Part shown: positions 54,678 to 64,000 of the stretch, in pieces
Position numbering within the stretch: position 1 is the first letter of the stretch
How the letters are laid out: each line of letters begins with the position of its first letter
Source: Azorinus chamasolen
Lineage: Eukaryota > Mollusca > Bivalvia > Cardiida > Solecurtidae
Reading direction: 5' to 3'
Assembly (NCBI GenBank): GCA_963576725.1
Contig: OY755243.1
Coordinates: 75,600,106-75,664,105 of the forward strand
Length of the DNA stretch: 64,000 nt
Program-made: the position numbers and the translations under genes
The notes under the pieces: model-generated
The model's database searches: none
Seen by the model: the letters and a program-made list of their open reading frames with translations, nothing else
Told to the model about the DNA's origin: nothing

Positions 54678-54910
54678 TAACCCTTTCCCTGTTTGGTTTA
54701 GTCCAAATTTCAATACCTTTTGAATATTCATAGACAAAAATATGGAAGGTTGAACACTGTAGCCATTTAAGAAACTAATAAACAGATCTATGAAATTCCA
54801 TTACTAAACAGAGCAGACACTGGTCAGACGGCTCCGCTAGGAGCTGTCTGATCCTGGTCTTCTCTGTTTGCAAATGTGTGAAAAGACGTTACATGAGGGA
54901 AAGGGTTATG
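54678..54910. mobile_element. H1b element downstream of FAM32A
   Basis: TTAACCCTTTCCCTGTTTGG to TACATGAGGGAAAGGGTTA. The hairpin is GACACTGGTCAGACGGCTCC with its partner. It probably lies in or beyond the FAM32A 3' UTR. Confidence 0.7.
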
Positions 54911-54986
54911 AGTCTTATGACAGGTTCCTACAGTATACAGCCGATTCTCACACACATGTCACAAAAATAAAGGCCCTCAATCTGTT

Positions 54987-55055
54987 CTACTTGGTCCAGC
55001 TGACTTTTGGGATGTCAAAGTGTTCAGTCAAACTGTCCAAGTGTTGGTTAAAGTC
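54987..55055 (-). CDS. FAM32A: FAM32A exon 4 with stop codon
   Basis: DFNQHLDSLTEHFDIPKVSW then TK and TAG; acceptor TTTTCAG. Confidence 0.97.
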   Translation of the reverse strand, partial: DFNQHLDSLTEHFDIPKVSWTK

Positions 55056-58000
55056 CTGAAAACAAAAAGAAAGAAAAACAAAAGTTTAATTTCAATTACA
55101 TCAAGTTCCCAAATATCAAATTATATTCAAACAAGCAAATTCATAGAATTGATATCCCCTGCCGAAGGTATTACCTAGTAAAATGGCAAACAATGGGAGG
55201 GGGAGGGTTTGGTTTGGATTTATCGGGTTTTACGTCGTTTAAACAGTATTTAGATAATCAATTTAAAACAAGAGGGCTATGATAGCCATTGATCGCTCAA
55301 CCAAGTTTTACTTGCCTTTGATGCATACCAAAACCGTAAATAGATATTTTAACCAACTTTATGAATATTGGGCCAAATTACTGCTTTCTACGGCAATCTT
55401 TAATAATAGTGTACATGTTTTGTGTATCAAAGGGGAATAACTCCTAAATGCTGCATGCCATCTTAAAAGGTAATACATGGGAACGATGCCATGGCGATAC
55501 CAAATATTCATGTTGAGTTTAATTGAATTCTGTCAATCAGTTACAGAGATGTGGCTTTGGACGGAAAACTGTGATTTTTGTGTATCAAAAGGCAAAGCAC
55601 ATGTAAGAATAAACTAAGCTGTATTCATGATGCCATTATTTCTAACATACATATTCACAGAGTTAAAGTTACCTTTCCTTCATAAATACGTCTCTGTAAA
55701 ACTCACTTTATGAAACCATTGTGATAAATAGAGCAATTGCTCCGTAGGAGCAAATGCTCTATTTTTTCACAATGGTTTCAAAACTACAAAATTCTAAATT
55801 TTCCTTTTCTCTAGTAAATGCTCCTTTTCGATAGATTTATTCAAAGAGGTTGGGTCTAAAAAATAGCCTATGGTCTAAAAAATAGCCTATGGAGGAATGG
55901 GTTAATACAATTATGATACAATGAAATGACTAGACACCACTGTATCATCTCTTGTACTTACCATGATTCTTTCTTTATGACTTTTACTGGCCTTCTTTAG
56001 AATCTCCTTTGCCATCTGCAAAATGACATGCATTATTTATTTAAGCTAGCTATAAAATCCTTTTTCAACAGTAAATGTAATGGAAAAAAATAACCCTTTC
56101 CTTCATATAAATGCCTTTTCATCCCTTAGCAGAGTAGAACCTCATCAGATGGCTCCTACAGGAGCCATCTGATCAGGGTCTGCTGTGTTTGTTTATGAAA
56201 TGATACTGATCCGACTAGTTTCTACCAATACCGAAAAATCCTATGTACATATGCCATAAAAATTCAGCTAATAAATATTCATGATGTTATTATTTGCTAC
56301 ATGATGATGAATATTCAATAGGGGAAGGGTTAACCTGTACATTTACACATTACAGACAGTATATTCATGACAACCTAATACAGTAAAACCCCTCTAAACT
56401 GGACATTCAATTTAGTATAAATATTGGTCTTGGAGACAGGTGGCAGCTTAATGCAAGGTTAAAGTCATGCAGAAAAGCTTTCTGCATGACTTTCACCCTG
56501 CATTAAGCAGCCACTTGACTAAAAGTATCTAAATTCTTCTCTAATAGAATTCTAGTTAAGAGAGGGTTTACTGTACAGTAAACTGTTGGGTCCAGCAGAA
56601 GCCAAGCAACATAATGTCTCTCTAGAATCAGAACTGTCAGACACTGACTTTGAAAAGAAACTGAAAAATTCCAAATTCGTTTCAAGTTTCACTCACTTCT
56701 GATCCGTTCAATATTTTAAGAAACTATTGGTTGAGTGTCAAACAACTGTCTCATCCAGATTCAAGCCGTTTGCAAATGCCAAACAGGTCACACTTTGAGC
56801 ACTGATACAGATGACAGCTTTTTGTATTACAACAATTTGCTAGCAAATGCATGTAGTTTGGAGAAAAAAAACCCAGTTACATGTACATTTGATGCTAAAT
56901 CCTTGCAAAGAATAACCCAAGAAATTTGTGACGAAACTTGACATGGGGCCAGAAACAAGGTACATCCAAAAATGAATGAAAACATATTATGAACAGATTG
57001 AAAGCTTACAGATTTAGCCCATTCCCTCATATTGATGCCTCTGTAAAAGTCACCTTTTTTAAACCATCATGATAAAAAGAGCATTTATCACAATGGTTTC
57101 CAAACTACAAAATTCTAAAATTTCCCTTTTTTCTAGTAAATGCTCCTTTTCAGTAGATTTACTCAAAGAGGTTGAGTCTAAAAATAGCCTATGAGGGAAT
57201 CATCATGCCGAATACTAGAATATTAATGTTGGGTTTTCCCTGATCGATAGACAAAGACCATAGCAACACATGTCTCCTATATTGTGGAGCATAAAAAACA
57301 TCTATCTAGAGGATACCAGTGCTTATATAATCTCCAAACAAAAAGTCTGAATGAACACAACTCTGTTGAGCACATGCTCTTGGTAGACTTGTGATGGTAA
57401 ACAAGTGTATGATGTTTGATTGGGCTAGCCTATAGCTATTGTGAAGCGATTAAGTGAAATCAGCATCCACCATTTTTATTTAGGTGAAACTAATGGAACA
57501 GGTCTGGGTTTACACTTTTTGCCTAAGATTTTTTTTCTATCAAATTATATTCAATATAAAACCCTGGGCTTCTAAACCGGAATTCTAGTAGAGAAAAATT
57601 TAGACACTTTCAGGCAGGTGGCTACTTAATGCAGGGTGAAAGTTATGTAGAAAGCTCCTGCATTAAGCTACCACTTTACTCCAAGACTGATATTTATACT
57701 AAATTTAATGTCTGGTTTAGAGAGGTTTCAATGTACTTCAGTCTGTCTTTGACAATCTGTAAAGGTTTAGAGAATCTTCAAACATGCATGATGAACTTAC
57801 TTCAACCCTTTACCCCATGAATATTCATGTAAGAAATAATCATAAATTTAAGATGGAATTTTTTACAGACATATTAAAACATGAAATTTTGAGGGCAGAA
57901 ACTGTAGAATCAGATCTATATTTCTTCCTGAGCAAACAGAGCAGACCCTGAGCATGCAGCTCCTAGACTAGAGGAACAATCGGATCTGAGTCTACTCTGT

Positions 58001-60292
58001 TTGCATTTAGGCTTAAAAAGATGTATTAATTTATGGAGTAAATGGTTAAACCGTCTGTCTTGCATACAAATGTGTCTGAAAATTTTGGTACAGGGTGACA
58101 AACTGAAAATCCTGATCAAAGGGCTCATCTCACTTTATACTGTTTGCAAATGCCAGTAAACTAGTATCTCACATTCAAAGGCTTTTAACCCTTTACCCCA
58201 TGAATATTAATGTAAGAAATAATGACATCATGAATATTAATTAGAAGAATTGATATAATAACACATGGACACAGGAAATTATCTATATTATATAAGTAAA
58301 CAGAGCAGACCCTAATCAGATGGCTCCTACAGGAGCCGTCTGATCTGGGTCTACTCTGTTTGCAAATGCGTATTTATGGAGTAAAGGGTTAAATAGTCCA
58401 CAAAGAGATTTTGTCTGTTATAGAAAAAAGAACAACGGTAACTGGTATCTAACGTTTGAGCCAAACACACCTTTTCCTCTCTAGCCTTTTCAAAAGCAAT
58501 TTCTGCTTTTGTGCGTGTGTCCACTCTCCTTGACTTAGAACTCTCTAACTCCTCCGATGAAGTGCTGGCATGTGATGATAAATTTTCATATAGCCTGGAC
58601 AACTCTTTCTCCTTGTCTTTCTTCTTCTTTTTTCTACAACATTATGAGATAAGTATGACACATATACAGCAGAATCTCCATAGAATCCACTTAACCCATT
58701 ATATCATAGGCTATTTTTAGATCCAACCACTTTGAACAAATCTACCGAAAAGGAGCATTAACTAGAGAAAAGGCAAATTCTAGAATTTTGTAGTTTGAAA
58801 CCATTGTGATAAATAGAGCATTTGCTCCTATAGGAGCAAATGCTCTATTTATCACAATGGATTCAACAGGTGACTTTTTCAGAGGCGTCAATATGAGGGA
58901 ATGGGTTAATGAATAAACATCTCTATAAGCGTCATAATCTAACGTATACCAATATTCATAATGTCATTATTTCTTACAAGAATATTCATGGAGTAAATGG
59001 TTAACTGATTATACCAGAAAACATTTGAATTTTCATATGTTACATAAAACTACTGTATGTGAGAAATGAATCATGCCACCATATACTCTTTTGATAAAAA
59101 TCTCACATGCTAAAGTTAAGAATTTGATCTAAAATTGTTTCATCGTTGAACTAACTGCTTGGGAATGCCAATCCTCATCTGTTACTGCAAAAATCAATGT
59201 TAACCCTCTTCTCCATGAATATTCAAGTAAGAATAGCACAAGTTCTTAAACATGTCGCTTTTAAAACTTTTAGTACTTTTAATATATTTTAATGTTTTAA
59301 ACCAGCGCCTACACATAATCCTCAATGTAATGAGGGAGTGTAGTATCCACAAAGAAGAAAGAAGAAGAAGAAATAATGGCATTATGAATATTAATTAGGT
59401 GAATTTTTATCTTCACATGAACAAACTTTGGTGGTGGCTTGGCCTAGTGGTTAAGCGTTGAGCTGATAACCCAGGGGTCGAGGGATCGAATTCCGACTGG
59501 ACCCGCTCAATTTTCCGAGATCTATGCTTTTCAGTATCTCCCATCCCCATGAGGTTGCCTCCTCTTCACCCTGGGGTTAAAATTTGTACCTGCTAGGGTC
59601 ACTAGCCGGTACTGTGACTGCGTAATCACATCATATGTTAGCAGTGCTCATTATTGTAGGCGAATGGCTCAATAACCAGGAGAGTAAATCACTAAATGTA
59701 CTGTCGGCTTAGCGGTCGTTCGGACTGAAAGTAGACTATAACTAAACTAGGTAGGCCTACTATATAGGGTTGCTCTTGTCCGTTTGTCCGTACATCTAGG
59801 TAAATTTGTCAGGACTCTTTTTTGAAAAGTATAAATTTGTCCAATCCACACCAAACTTTACACACGTGTATGTATGTTTGTGGCCATTATATCGTGGTCA
59901 AGTTCGATAATCATGTAAATCGCTTCTGGTCTGCATCTTCTCTCTTTGTAAAAACGTAGAAATGCGTATTTATGGAGAAATGGGTTAATGGGATTTACAG
60001 TTGGTGATGTCTACACCATTACCTGATCTGAACGAAGAATACCGCAGGGGCATTGGGCTTTAAAGATAAGATAACGTCGGCAAGATATATAACTAACCAA
60101 CATAAGCAGAACCGACAAAAAAAGCATTCAATGGTCTCCTTGTGCAAAGCATACACAATATATCGGGCAGGTGTGTTCACATTAATAAATTTCAAATGAA
60201 ATCATTAAGTTAGCTCCTTACTTTTTAATTTTGTGATCAGAAACTCCTTTTAATTTCAGACTTCCTCGCGATACGTTTTCATACGCATCCAT
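54987..60292 (-). CDS. FAM32A: FAM32A, spliceosome C*/P-complex factor (4 exons, 118 aa)
   Basis: FAM32A is a nuclear protein of the step-II spliceosome, known to help dock the 3' splice site. Four exons on the reverse strand (60222-60292, 58471-58633, 55962-56015, 54987-55055) join to 357 bases with GT..AG ends and correct phase. Order of motifs: MDAYENVSRGSLKLKGVSD at the N-terminus, a KKKKKDKEKE basic run (about 24-33), a serine-rich insert, TRTKAEIAFEKAREEK (about 62-78), ILKKASKSHKERI, and LDSLTEHFDIPKVSWTK at the C-terminus, almost the same as vertebrate FAM32A. The human protein is 112 aa, so the length fits. The gene converges on UTP3. Confidence 0.95.
55262..55610 (-). mobile_element. 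Helentron-like repeat, reverse orientation
   Basis: AAACAAGAGGGCTATGATAG then CCATTGATCGCTC is the reverse complement of the 3' hairpin-CTTG end seen at 37560-37595. The rest contains CCAAATATTCATGTTGAGTT and GTGTATCAAA repeats. Confidence 0.6.
55665..55905. mobile_element. H2 element (reverse) with hybrid left end
   Basis: The left end CCTTTCCTTCATAAATACGT is H1-like, while the right end CTATGGAGGAATGGGTTAA is H2. GGTCTAAAAAATAGCCTAT is duplicated near the right end. Confidence 0.7.
55962..56015 (-). CDS. FAM32A: FAM32A exon 3
   Basis: MAKEILKKASKSHKERIM, 18 codons, phase 0 at both ends. Confidence 0.93.
56091..56333. mobile_element. H1b element in FAM32A intron 2
   Basis: AACCCTTTCCTTCATATAAA to ATAGGGGAAGGGTTAA; the hairpin pairs through GATGGCTCCTACAGGAGCCATC. 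Confidence 0.7.
56381..56573. mobile_element. Complete H3 element
   Basis: TACAGTAAAACCCCTCTAAA and TTAAGAGAGGGTTTACTGTA are inverted ends with TA at each edge. The hairpin has a short tip (GCAGAAAAGCTTTCTGC). It defines the family ends best. Confidence 0.8.
56740..57205. repeat. Worn H4 and H2 copies
   Basis: GTCTCATCCAGATTCAAGCC with GTTTGCAAATGCC is an H4 right half. TAGCCCATTCCCTCATATTG to CTATGAGGGAATCA (57017-57200) is an H2 copy with a reduced hairpin. Confidence 0.5.
57561..57735. mobile_element. H3 element, rearranged
   Basis: GCAGGTGGCTACTTAATGCA and GTCTGGTTTAGAGAGGTTTC remain; the hairpin right arm is replaced by GCTCCTGCATTAAGCTACCA. Confidence 0.5.
57804..58050. mobile_element. 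H1 element
   Basis: CAACCCTTTACCCCATGAAT to TTTATGGAGTAAATGGTTAA; diverged hairpin GACCCTGAGCATGCAGCTCC. Confidence 0.65.
58191..58392. mobile_element. H1 element next to FAM32A exon 2
   Basis: TTAACCCTTTACCCCATGAA to GTATTTATGGAGTAAAGGGTTAA-type ends; the arms have T opposite T. One of the best-kept copies. Confidence 0.8.
58471..58633 (-). CDS. FAM32A: FAM32A exon 2
   Basis: KKKKKDKEKELSRLYENLSS, a serine-rich stretch, then RTKAEIAFEKAREEK. Confidence 0.93.
58691..58908. mobile_element. H2 element in FAM32A intron 1
   Basis: TTAACCCATTATATCATAGG to AATATGAGGGAATGGGTTAA, with a perfect hairpin GAGCATTTGCTCCTATAGGA. A worn H1 right part follows to 59005. Confidence 0.8.
59203..59400. mobile_element. 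H1 left half with an internal insertion
   Basis: TTAACCCTCTTCTCCATGAA is separated from AAATAATGGCATTATGAATA by about 130 bases rich in GAAGAAG at the junction. Confidence 0.5.
59432..59700 (+). mobile_element. tRNA-derived SINE
   Basis: TGGCCTAGTGG is a good RNA polymerase III A-box, and GGATCGAATTCC, 44 bases later, is close to the B-box GGTTCRANNCC. The head cannot fold as a working tRNA acceptor stem, and a non-tRNA body follows (CAGTATCTCCCATCCCCATG, TGGCTCAATAACCAGG). The end is uncertain, near CACTAAATGTA. Confidence 0.65.
60222..60292 (-). CDS. FAM32A: FAM32A exon 1
   Basis: MDAYENVSRGSLKLKGVSDH then KIK; donor AAA|GTAAGG on the reverse strand. The ATG matches the family's MEAYE- start. 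Confidence 0.93.
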
Positions 60293-60547
60293 TTTGTTTT
60301 GTTTACAGAAAAGAAGAGTAGCTTTTTCGGCTTAGGTATATTTCGCCCCTCACTAATTTAAAAATGGACGTGTATTATTAACTTTTTTATTATAACAGAA
60401 TATACAAACTTTGCATGTCGTTGAAACTTGAATAGATTATTTTTCTTTAGTTTCAATTAAAACCAAAATTATTCATTAATTTAAATGAATATAATCATTG
60501 TACTGTTTGGCGTTAAAATTTGGGACGGAACACGGCTCGTTTACAAG

Positions 60548-62133
60548 GGTTACCAGTCGTTTCGCCCACCGGGATGTTTCGCACCTGGTCGTTTCGCTCC
60601 CAATTGGGGTCCTGGTCGTTTCGCCCCCCACACCCTGGTCGTTTGGCCCCCCATTACAAAACTGGTATATATGAAATCAGATTTCCGAAACACGTTAAAG
60701 GTTTTTATTAGCTGTAACGTATCCTTTTATTTTTTAATATGGACCTCTATTATACATGTATATGATGCTAAACATTACAGGTGTATAGTTGGTTTATGTA
60801 TATATAATGCCAAAATGCGGATAGATGGCAGAGCCTGTTGATAAAAAGGTGTGAAAATCCAACCATAGTATAATCGCTGATTGGATTAATCACCTACTTA
60901 ATTCGTTATGGACTATAACGGGTTCGAAAATCCTATCTTATCGATCAGGGTCTGCTCTGTATGCTTTCGACTTTTTCAACATTTTCTGCAATTTAATCAC
61001 TTCATGCGATGAATGAAAAATATTTAATGGTGATAATCAATTCTTAGGTATAACATATTAGATCCAGATCATGCAGCTCCTGTAGGAGCCGACTGATCAG
61101 GTATGTTCTGTTTGCTTCCGAGTTTGTAAATCACCAACAATTTACGTGATGAATGAAATCTAGTTAATGGTGAGGTCATTTATTTCACTAACATAGTAGA
61201 ACCAGATCAGACGGCTCATATAGGAGCCGACTGTTCAGAGCCCGCTGTTTGCTTCTGAGTTCCAAGCCAAAATGTAACAATCAAACAGTTTGGGCTTGGA
61301 AAACTCTTAAACAGGCTCCATATGTTTAGAGAATAGTTTGGAACAAAATCAAATACCATTTTTTGCTTGTTACTTTGTATGTATAATTCGGATCTGGATC
61401 CAATTCAATCAAATAGATCCAAATCAAATGCCGCACTCTAAACAGTACGTGTCACGCTAATATAGTTTAGATCCAAATCAAAATGGTTCAAATTAAAGAG
61501 TATTCAATTTTCAACAATTAAATTTTTATCTAGATGTGCGAAAACTTTAAACTAGTTTAGATGCAAATCAAATGCCACCCTTAAACATGTTAGATCTGCA
61601 TTATGTATAATTCGGATCTGGATCCAATTGAAATTGATCCAAATCAAATGCAGTGCTAGCTACACTAAAATAGATTTAAATCATGGTATTGAAATGATGT
61701 TTAGCAAACAGCATAGATCCAGACCAGACAGCTGGTAGTATCTTCTCTGATCTAGGTCTGCAATGTTTGCATTTAGACTTTTGTAGATTTGATTCTCTAG
61801 TTTCTAATTGTTTAAAAATTCCATTGTACATAATCCGTAATGAGGATTATTTTAAGTATCTTTGAGTTGTTGAACTTTTGACAAATTATACAACAGGGAA
61901 AAGGTTATTCCCAGAAGCTACTTTATGAGAACTTGTCATCTAACCAAAATAACTCATATATGAACATTCTCAATAAATCCCATTAATTTTTTCACATATT
62001 AAAACTGGCCTAATCTAACATATTATATATAGTGGGCGAAACGACCAGGGGAGCGAAACGACCAGGTACAAAACGTCCTGGGGGCGAAACGTCCAAGGCG
62101 CGAACTGGTTAGTGGGCGAAACGTCTGGTTACC
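60548..62133. mobile_element. 1586-bp Mutator-like element with 9-bp target duplication
   Basis: GTTTACAAG is present at 60539-60547 and 62134-62142. The element starts GGTTACCAGTCGTTTCGCCC and ends GGGCGAAACGTCTGGTTACC, and each end carries four or five degenerate GGGCGAAACGACCAGG units. A 9-bp duplication with long inverted ends fits the MULE superfamily. The interior has H1-type hairpin arms (60940-61110, 61200-61255) and repeated GATCCAAATCAAATGC phrases (61390-61660). No transposase frame is seen. Confidence 0.8.
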
Positions 62134-62484
62134 GTTTACAAGGGAGCAGTCCTTATTCATGGTCAATCTATATTAAAGAAATTACACTTCTTTATACATA
62201 TGTGTATTTCACTGGTTTTCCAAACATAATTATACTATATATCAATATTTCAAGTCAAAAATAATAAGAAATCACTTATTTGGGGTATTTTTAAACCTTG
62301 AAAAAATAACTCTTTGTCAATTAATGGACTACCCCGACTGAATACCAGCGATCTGCGATCTGATTGGTTCTGCTTGGGGCGTCCATGGAGTCAAGCAACG
62401 GGTGACAGGTCATACACAACTTGATATTTTTTACTTGTTTTGTGCCAACTGCTCTAAAAGAAAATCTGTACAAATAACGTCAAA

Positions 62485-62532
62485 ATGCCCCGTCGTGCAC
62501 TAAGATGTGTTGTTGACCTCAACATTTTTCGG
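62485..62532 (+). CDS. Possible first coding exon of an unidentified gene
   Basis: ATG after GTCAAA encodes MPRRALRCVVDLNIFR and stops at a strong donor CGG|GTGAGT. It follows a repeat-poor stretch (62150-62480) that could be a promoter. The peptide is too short to assign. Confidence 0.3.
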
Positions 62533-63049
62533 GTGAGTTTTTTTGGGTTTGAAGTTACAATTTAGGCAATTTCAATGGCCAGTTTGTTGCATGTTTGTTC
62601 TTGAAAATCGACTCCCGCTTACGGAAGTCAGCAATATTAGCTATAGTACCCTCAACTTATTTATTCAGTTGCTATATTTGTTTTTATTTCACGCATGCCA
62701 TATGTGCAGCAAAGGCAACATCAGAAGTTTGATTTATACAAAAACGTAACAAAATATGTTATTCTAGGCAGGGCTACTTTTTTTTTAATCATTCATGACA
62801 GTTATTGATTTATGATTCTGTTGTATTATTGTAGTAAGCAGCGCACTCTTCACTGGCAATGATTAGTTTACACTCTTGCCTCATAAAAAATTTACCAGTA
62901 CTGCCTATATACAAACTCTTTGCGAGTTTAGTAATTGCTGTCTGCAAAAATGGTGTCAGCTATATAACTCTGAAAAATGATTTTTCTTAATTTCTTTTCA
63001 AACTTGCTGTCATAGTGTCATACTGTGTTGGTCCTGACATGTCATAAAG

Positions 63050-63090
63050 TAACTCAGCCTCTAATCTGGATCCAAACTGTTTGCATACTA
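63050..63090. repeat. H4 right-arm fragment
   Basis: CTCTAATCTGGATCCAAACT then GTTTGCATA. Confidence 0.45.
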
Positions 63091-63359
63091 GGTGATAATA
63101 AATTAGCAGTACATGTACACATTCAAATAGTTTGACAGGTGTAATTTTCTCTTTATTTTGTCATCAATAATTCACTATTTTAGATTAATTACCTGTTTAT
63201 CCCTTTACCCAACATTCTTGTACTATTTACTGTGATTAATTTGATATTTTAATTTAACCATGAAATGAAAATGACACATCAAATATTGCCTGTTATGGAG
63301 CCTTCTACAAATTTGCATGAAATATAAAAGTCTATCTTAACTGTCTATCTTAACTATCT

Positions 63360-63829
63360 AACCCTTTCCCTCATATAAACGTCTTATATAAACCCTGATC
63401 AGATGACTCCTATAGGAGTCGTATGATCAGGATCTGCTCTGTTTGCTTTTAACATGATATAGATATGATTCTGCAGTTGTTGTCAAAGCAAACAAATCCC
63501 TTGAACAGTTAATATTATAAAAATTGAGCTAATAAATATACATGATGTCATTATTTCTTACAATAATACAGAACAGGAAAAGGGTTAAAGCTTCATTTAA
63601 CCCTTTCCCTAATGAACATTTATGCATGAATTGATCACTTCATGAATATTCATTAAATTAATTTTTTATAATGCAACATTTTCAAGGGAAATTTTGATTT
63701 GGACAATCATATATTTACAATTCCATATAGGCATATAGATCAGACCCTGACCCTACAGGAGCCATCTGATCTGGGCCTACTCTTTTTGCAAATGTGTGTA
63801 TAGGCATGTATTGGAGGGAAAGGGTTAAC
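63360..63829. mobile_element. H1b (reverse) followed by H1 (forward)
   Basis: The first copy runs CTAACCCTTTCCCTCATATA to GGAAAAGGGTTAA. The second starts TTTAACCCTTTCCCTAATGA at 63597 and ends TGGAGGGAAAGGGTTAA. Confidence 0.7.
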
Positions 63830-64000
63830 CCTTTCCTCCATAAATACGCATCTGTAAAAATCACCTATTGAAACCATTGTGATAAACAGAGCATTTGCTC
63901 CAGTAGGAGCAAATGCTCTATTTATCACAATGGTTTCAAACTACAACATTGTAAAATTGTCGTTTTCTCTAGTTAATGCTCCTTTTCTGTAGATTTATTC
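63826..64000. mobile_element. H2 element (reverse), cut by window end
   Basis: TTAACCCTTTCCTCCATAAA is an H1-like end attached to an H2 hairpin (GATAAACAGAGCATTTGCTC). It shares its TTAA with the H1 copy on its left. Confidence 0.7.

Noticed and set aside
54868..55059. Forward ORF of 63 codons
   Set aside because: It overlaps FAM32A exon 4 antisense and an H1b element.
59432..59510. A functional tRNA gene
   Set aside because: A- and B-boxes are present, but no acceptor stem pairs and a SINE body follows.
2041..63780. Regularly repeated palindromes as a CRISPR array
   Set aside because: Spacing is irregular, there are many families, they have transposon ends, and the genome is eukaryotic.

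Overview
The window looks like nuclear DNA of a bivalve mollusc. It is AT-rich, its genes have many short exons separated by long introns, and it is packed with small transposable elements. Two repeat types point to a mollusc: interspersed repeats of the Helitron/Helentron 'pearl' kind built around CCGTC/CTGTC microsatellites, and LINE, SINE, hAT, pogo and Mutator-like remnants. The phylum call is an inference from repeat content and exon peptides. Nothing in the window is bacterial or viral.

Genes, left to right. (1) 320-488 (+) is the last exon of one copy of a small gene. (2) 10931-18527 (+) is a complete five-exon copy of the same gene, encoding 238 aa. It has a Lys/Gly/Ala-rich tail followed by a region that resembles the AAA5 module of dynein heavy chains. 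The two copies sit on a tandem duplication (320-5450 versus 18377-22590). (3) 24473-52030 (+) is UTP3/SAS10, a subunit of the small-subunit processome. Sixteen exons, the first only 11 coding bases, join in frame to 529 aa. (4) 54987-60292 (-) is FAM32A, a spliceosome step-II factor, with four exons and 118 aa. (5) 62485-62532 (+) may be the first coding exon of another gene.

The rest of the window is repeats, and they form the most interesting system here. At least ten families of short foldback elements are present (called H1-H10 here). H1, H2, H4 and H6 are bounded by TTAA and begin CCCTTT, CCCATT or CCCTTC, the signature of non-autonomous piggyBac-like elements. H1, H4, H6 and H7 have unrelated flanks but related central hairpins (GACCCWGATSAGA). 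Most copies carry a mismatch at the same arm position. The duplicated segments supply two empty sites, so TTAA insertion of H4 and H6 can be read directly. Elements insert into each other repeatedly: H2 and H4 in H3, H4, H2, H5 and Helentron-like repeats in H1, and H8 in H4. Neighbouring elements often share one TTAA.

Three larger DNA transposons have ends that can be defined to the base: a pogo-like element (33778-35264, TA target, ORF ending in a PCNA-box), a hAT-like element (52312-53615, 8-bp duplication) and a Mutator-like element (60548-62133, 9-bp duplication). No complete transposase is visible.

Unlisted gaps of more than 300 bases (6800-7480, 21610-22090, 33130-33770, 46570-47040, 48490-49040, 53630-54230, 57210-57560, 62540-63050) hold AT-rich intron or intergenic DNA in which I recognise no gene.
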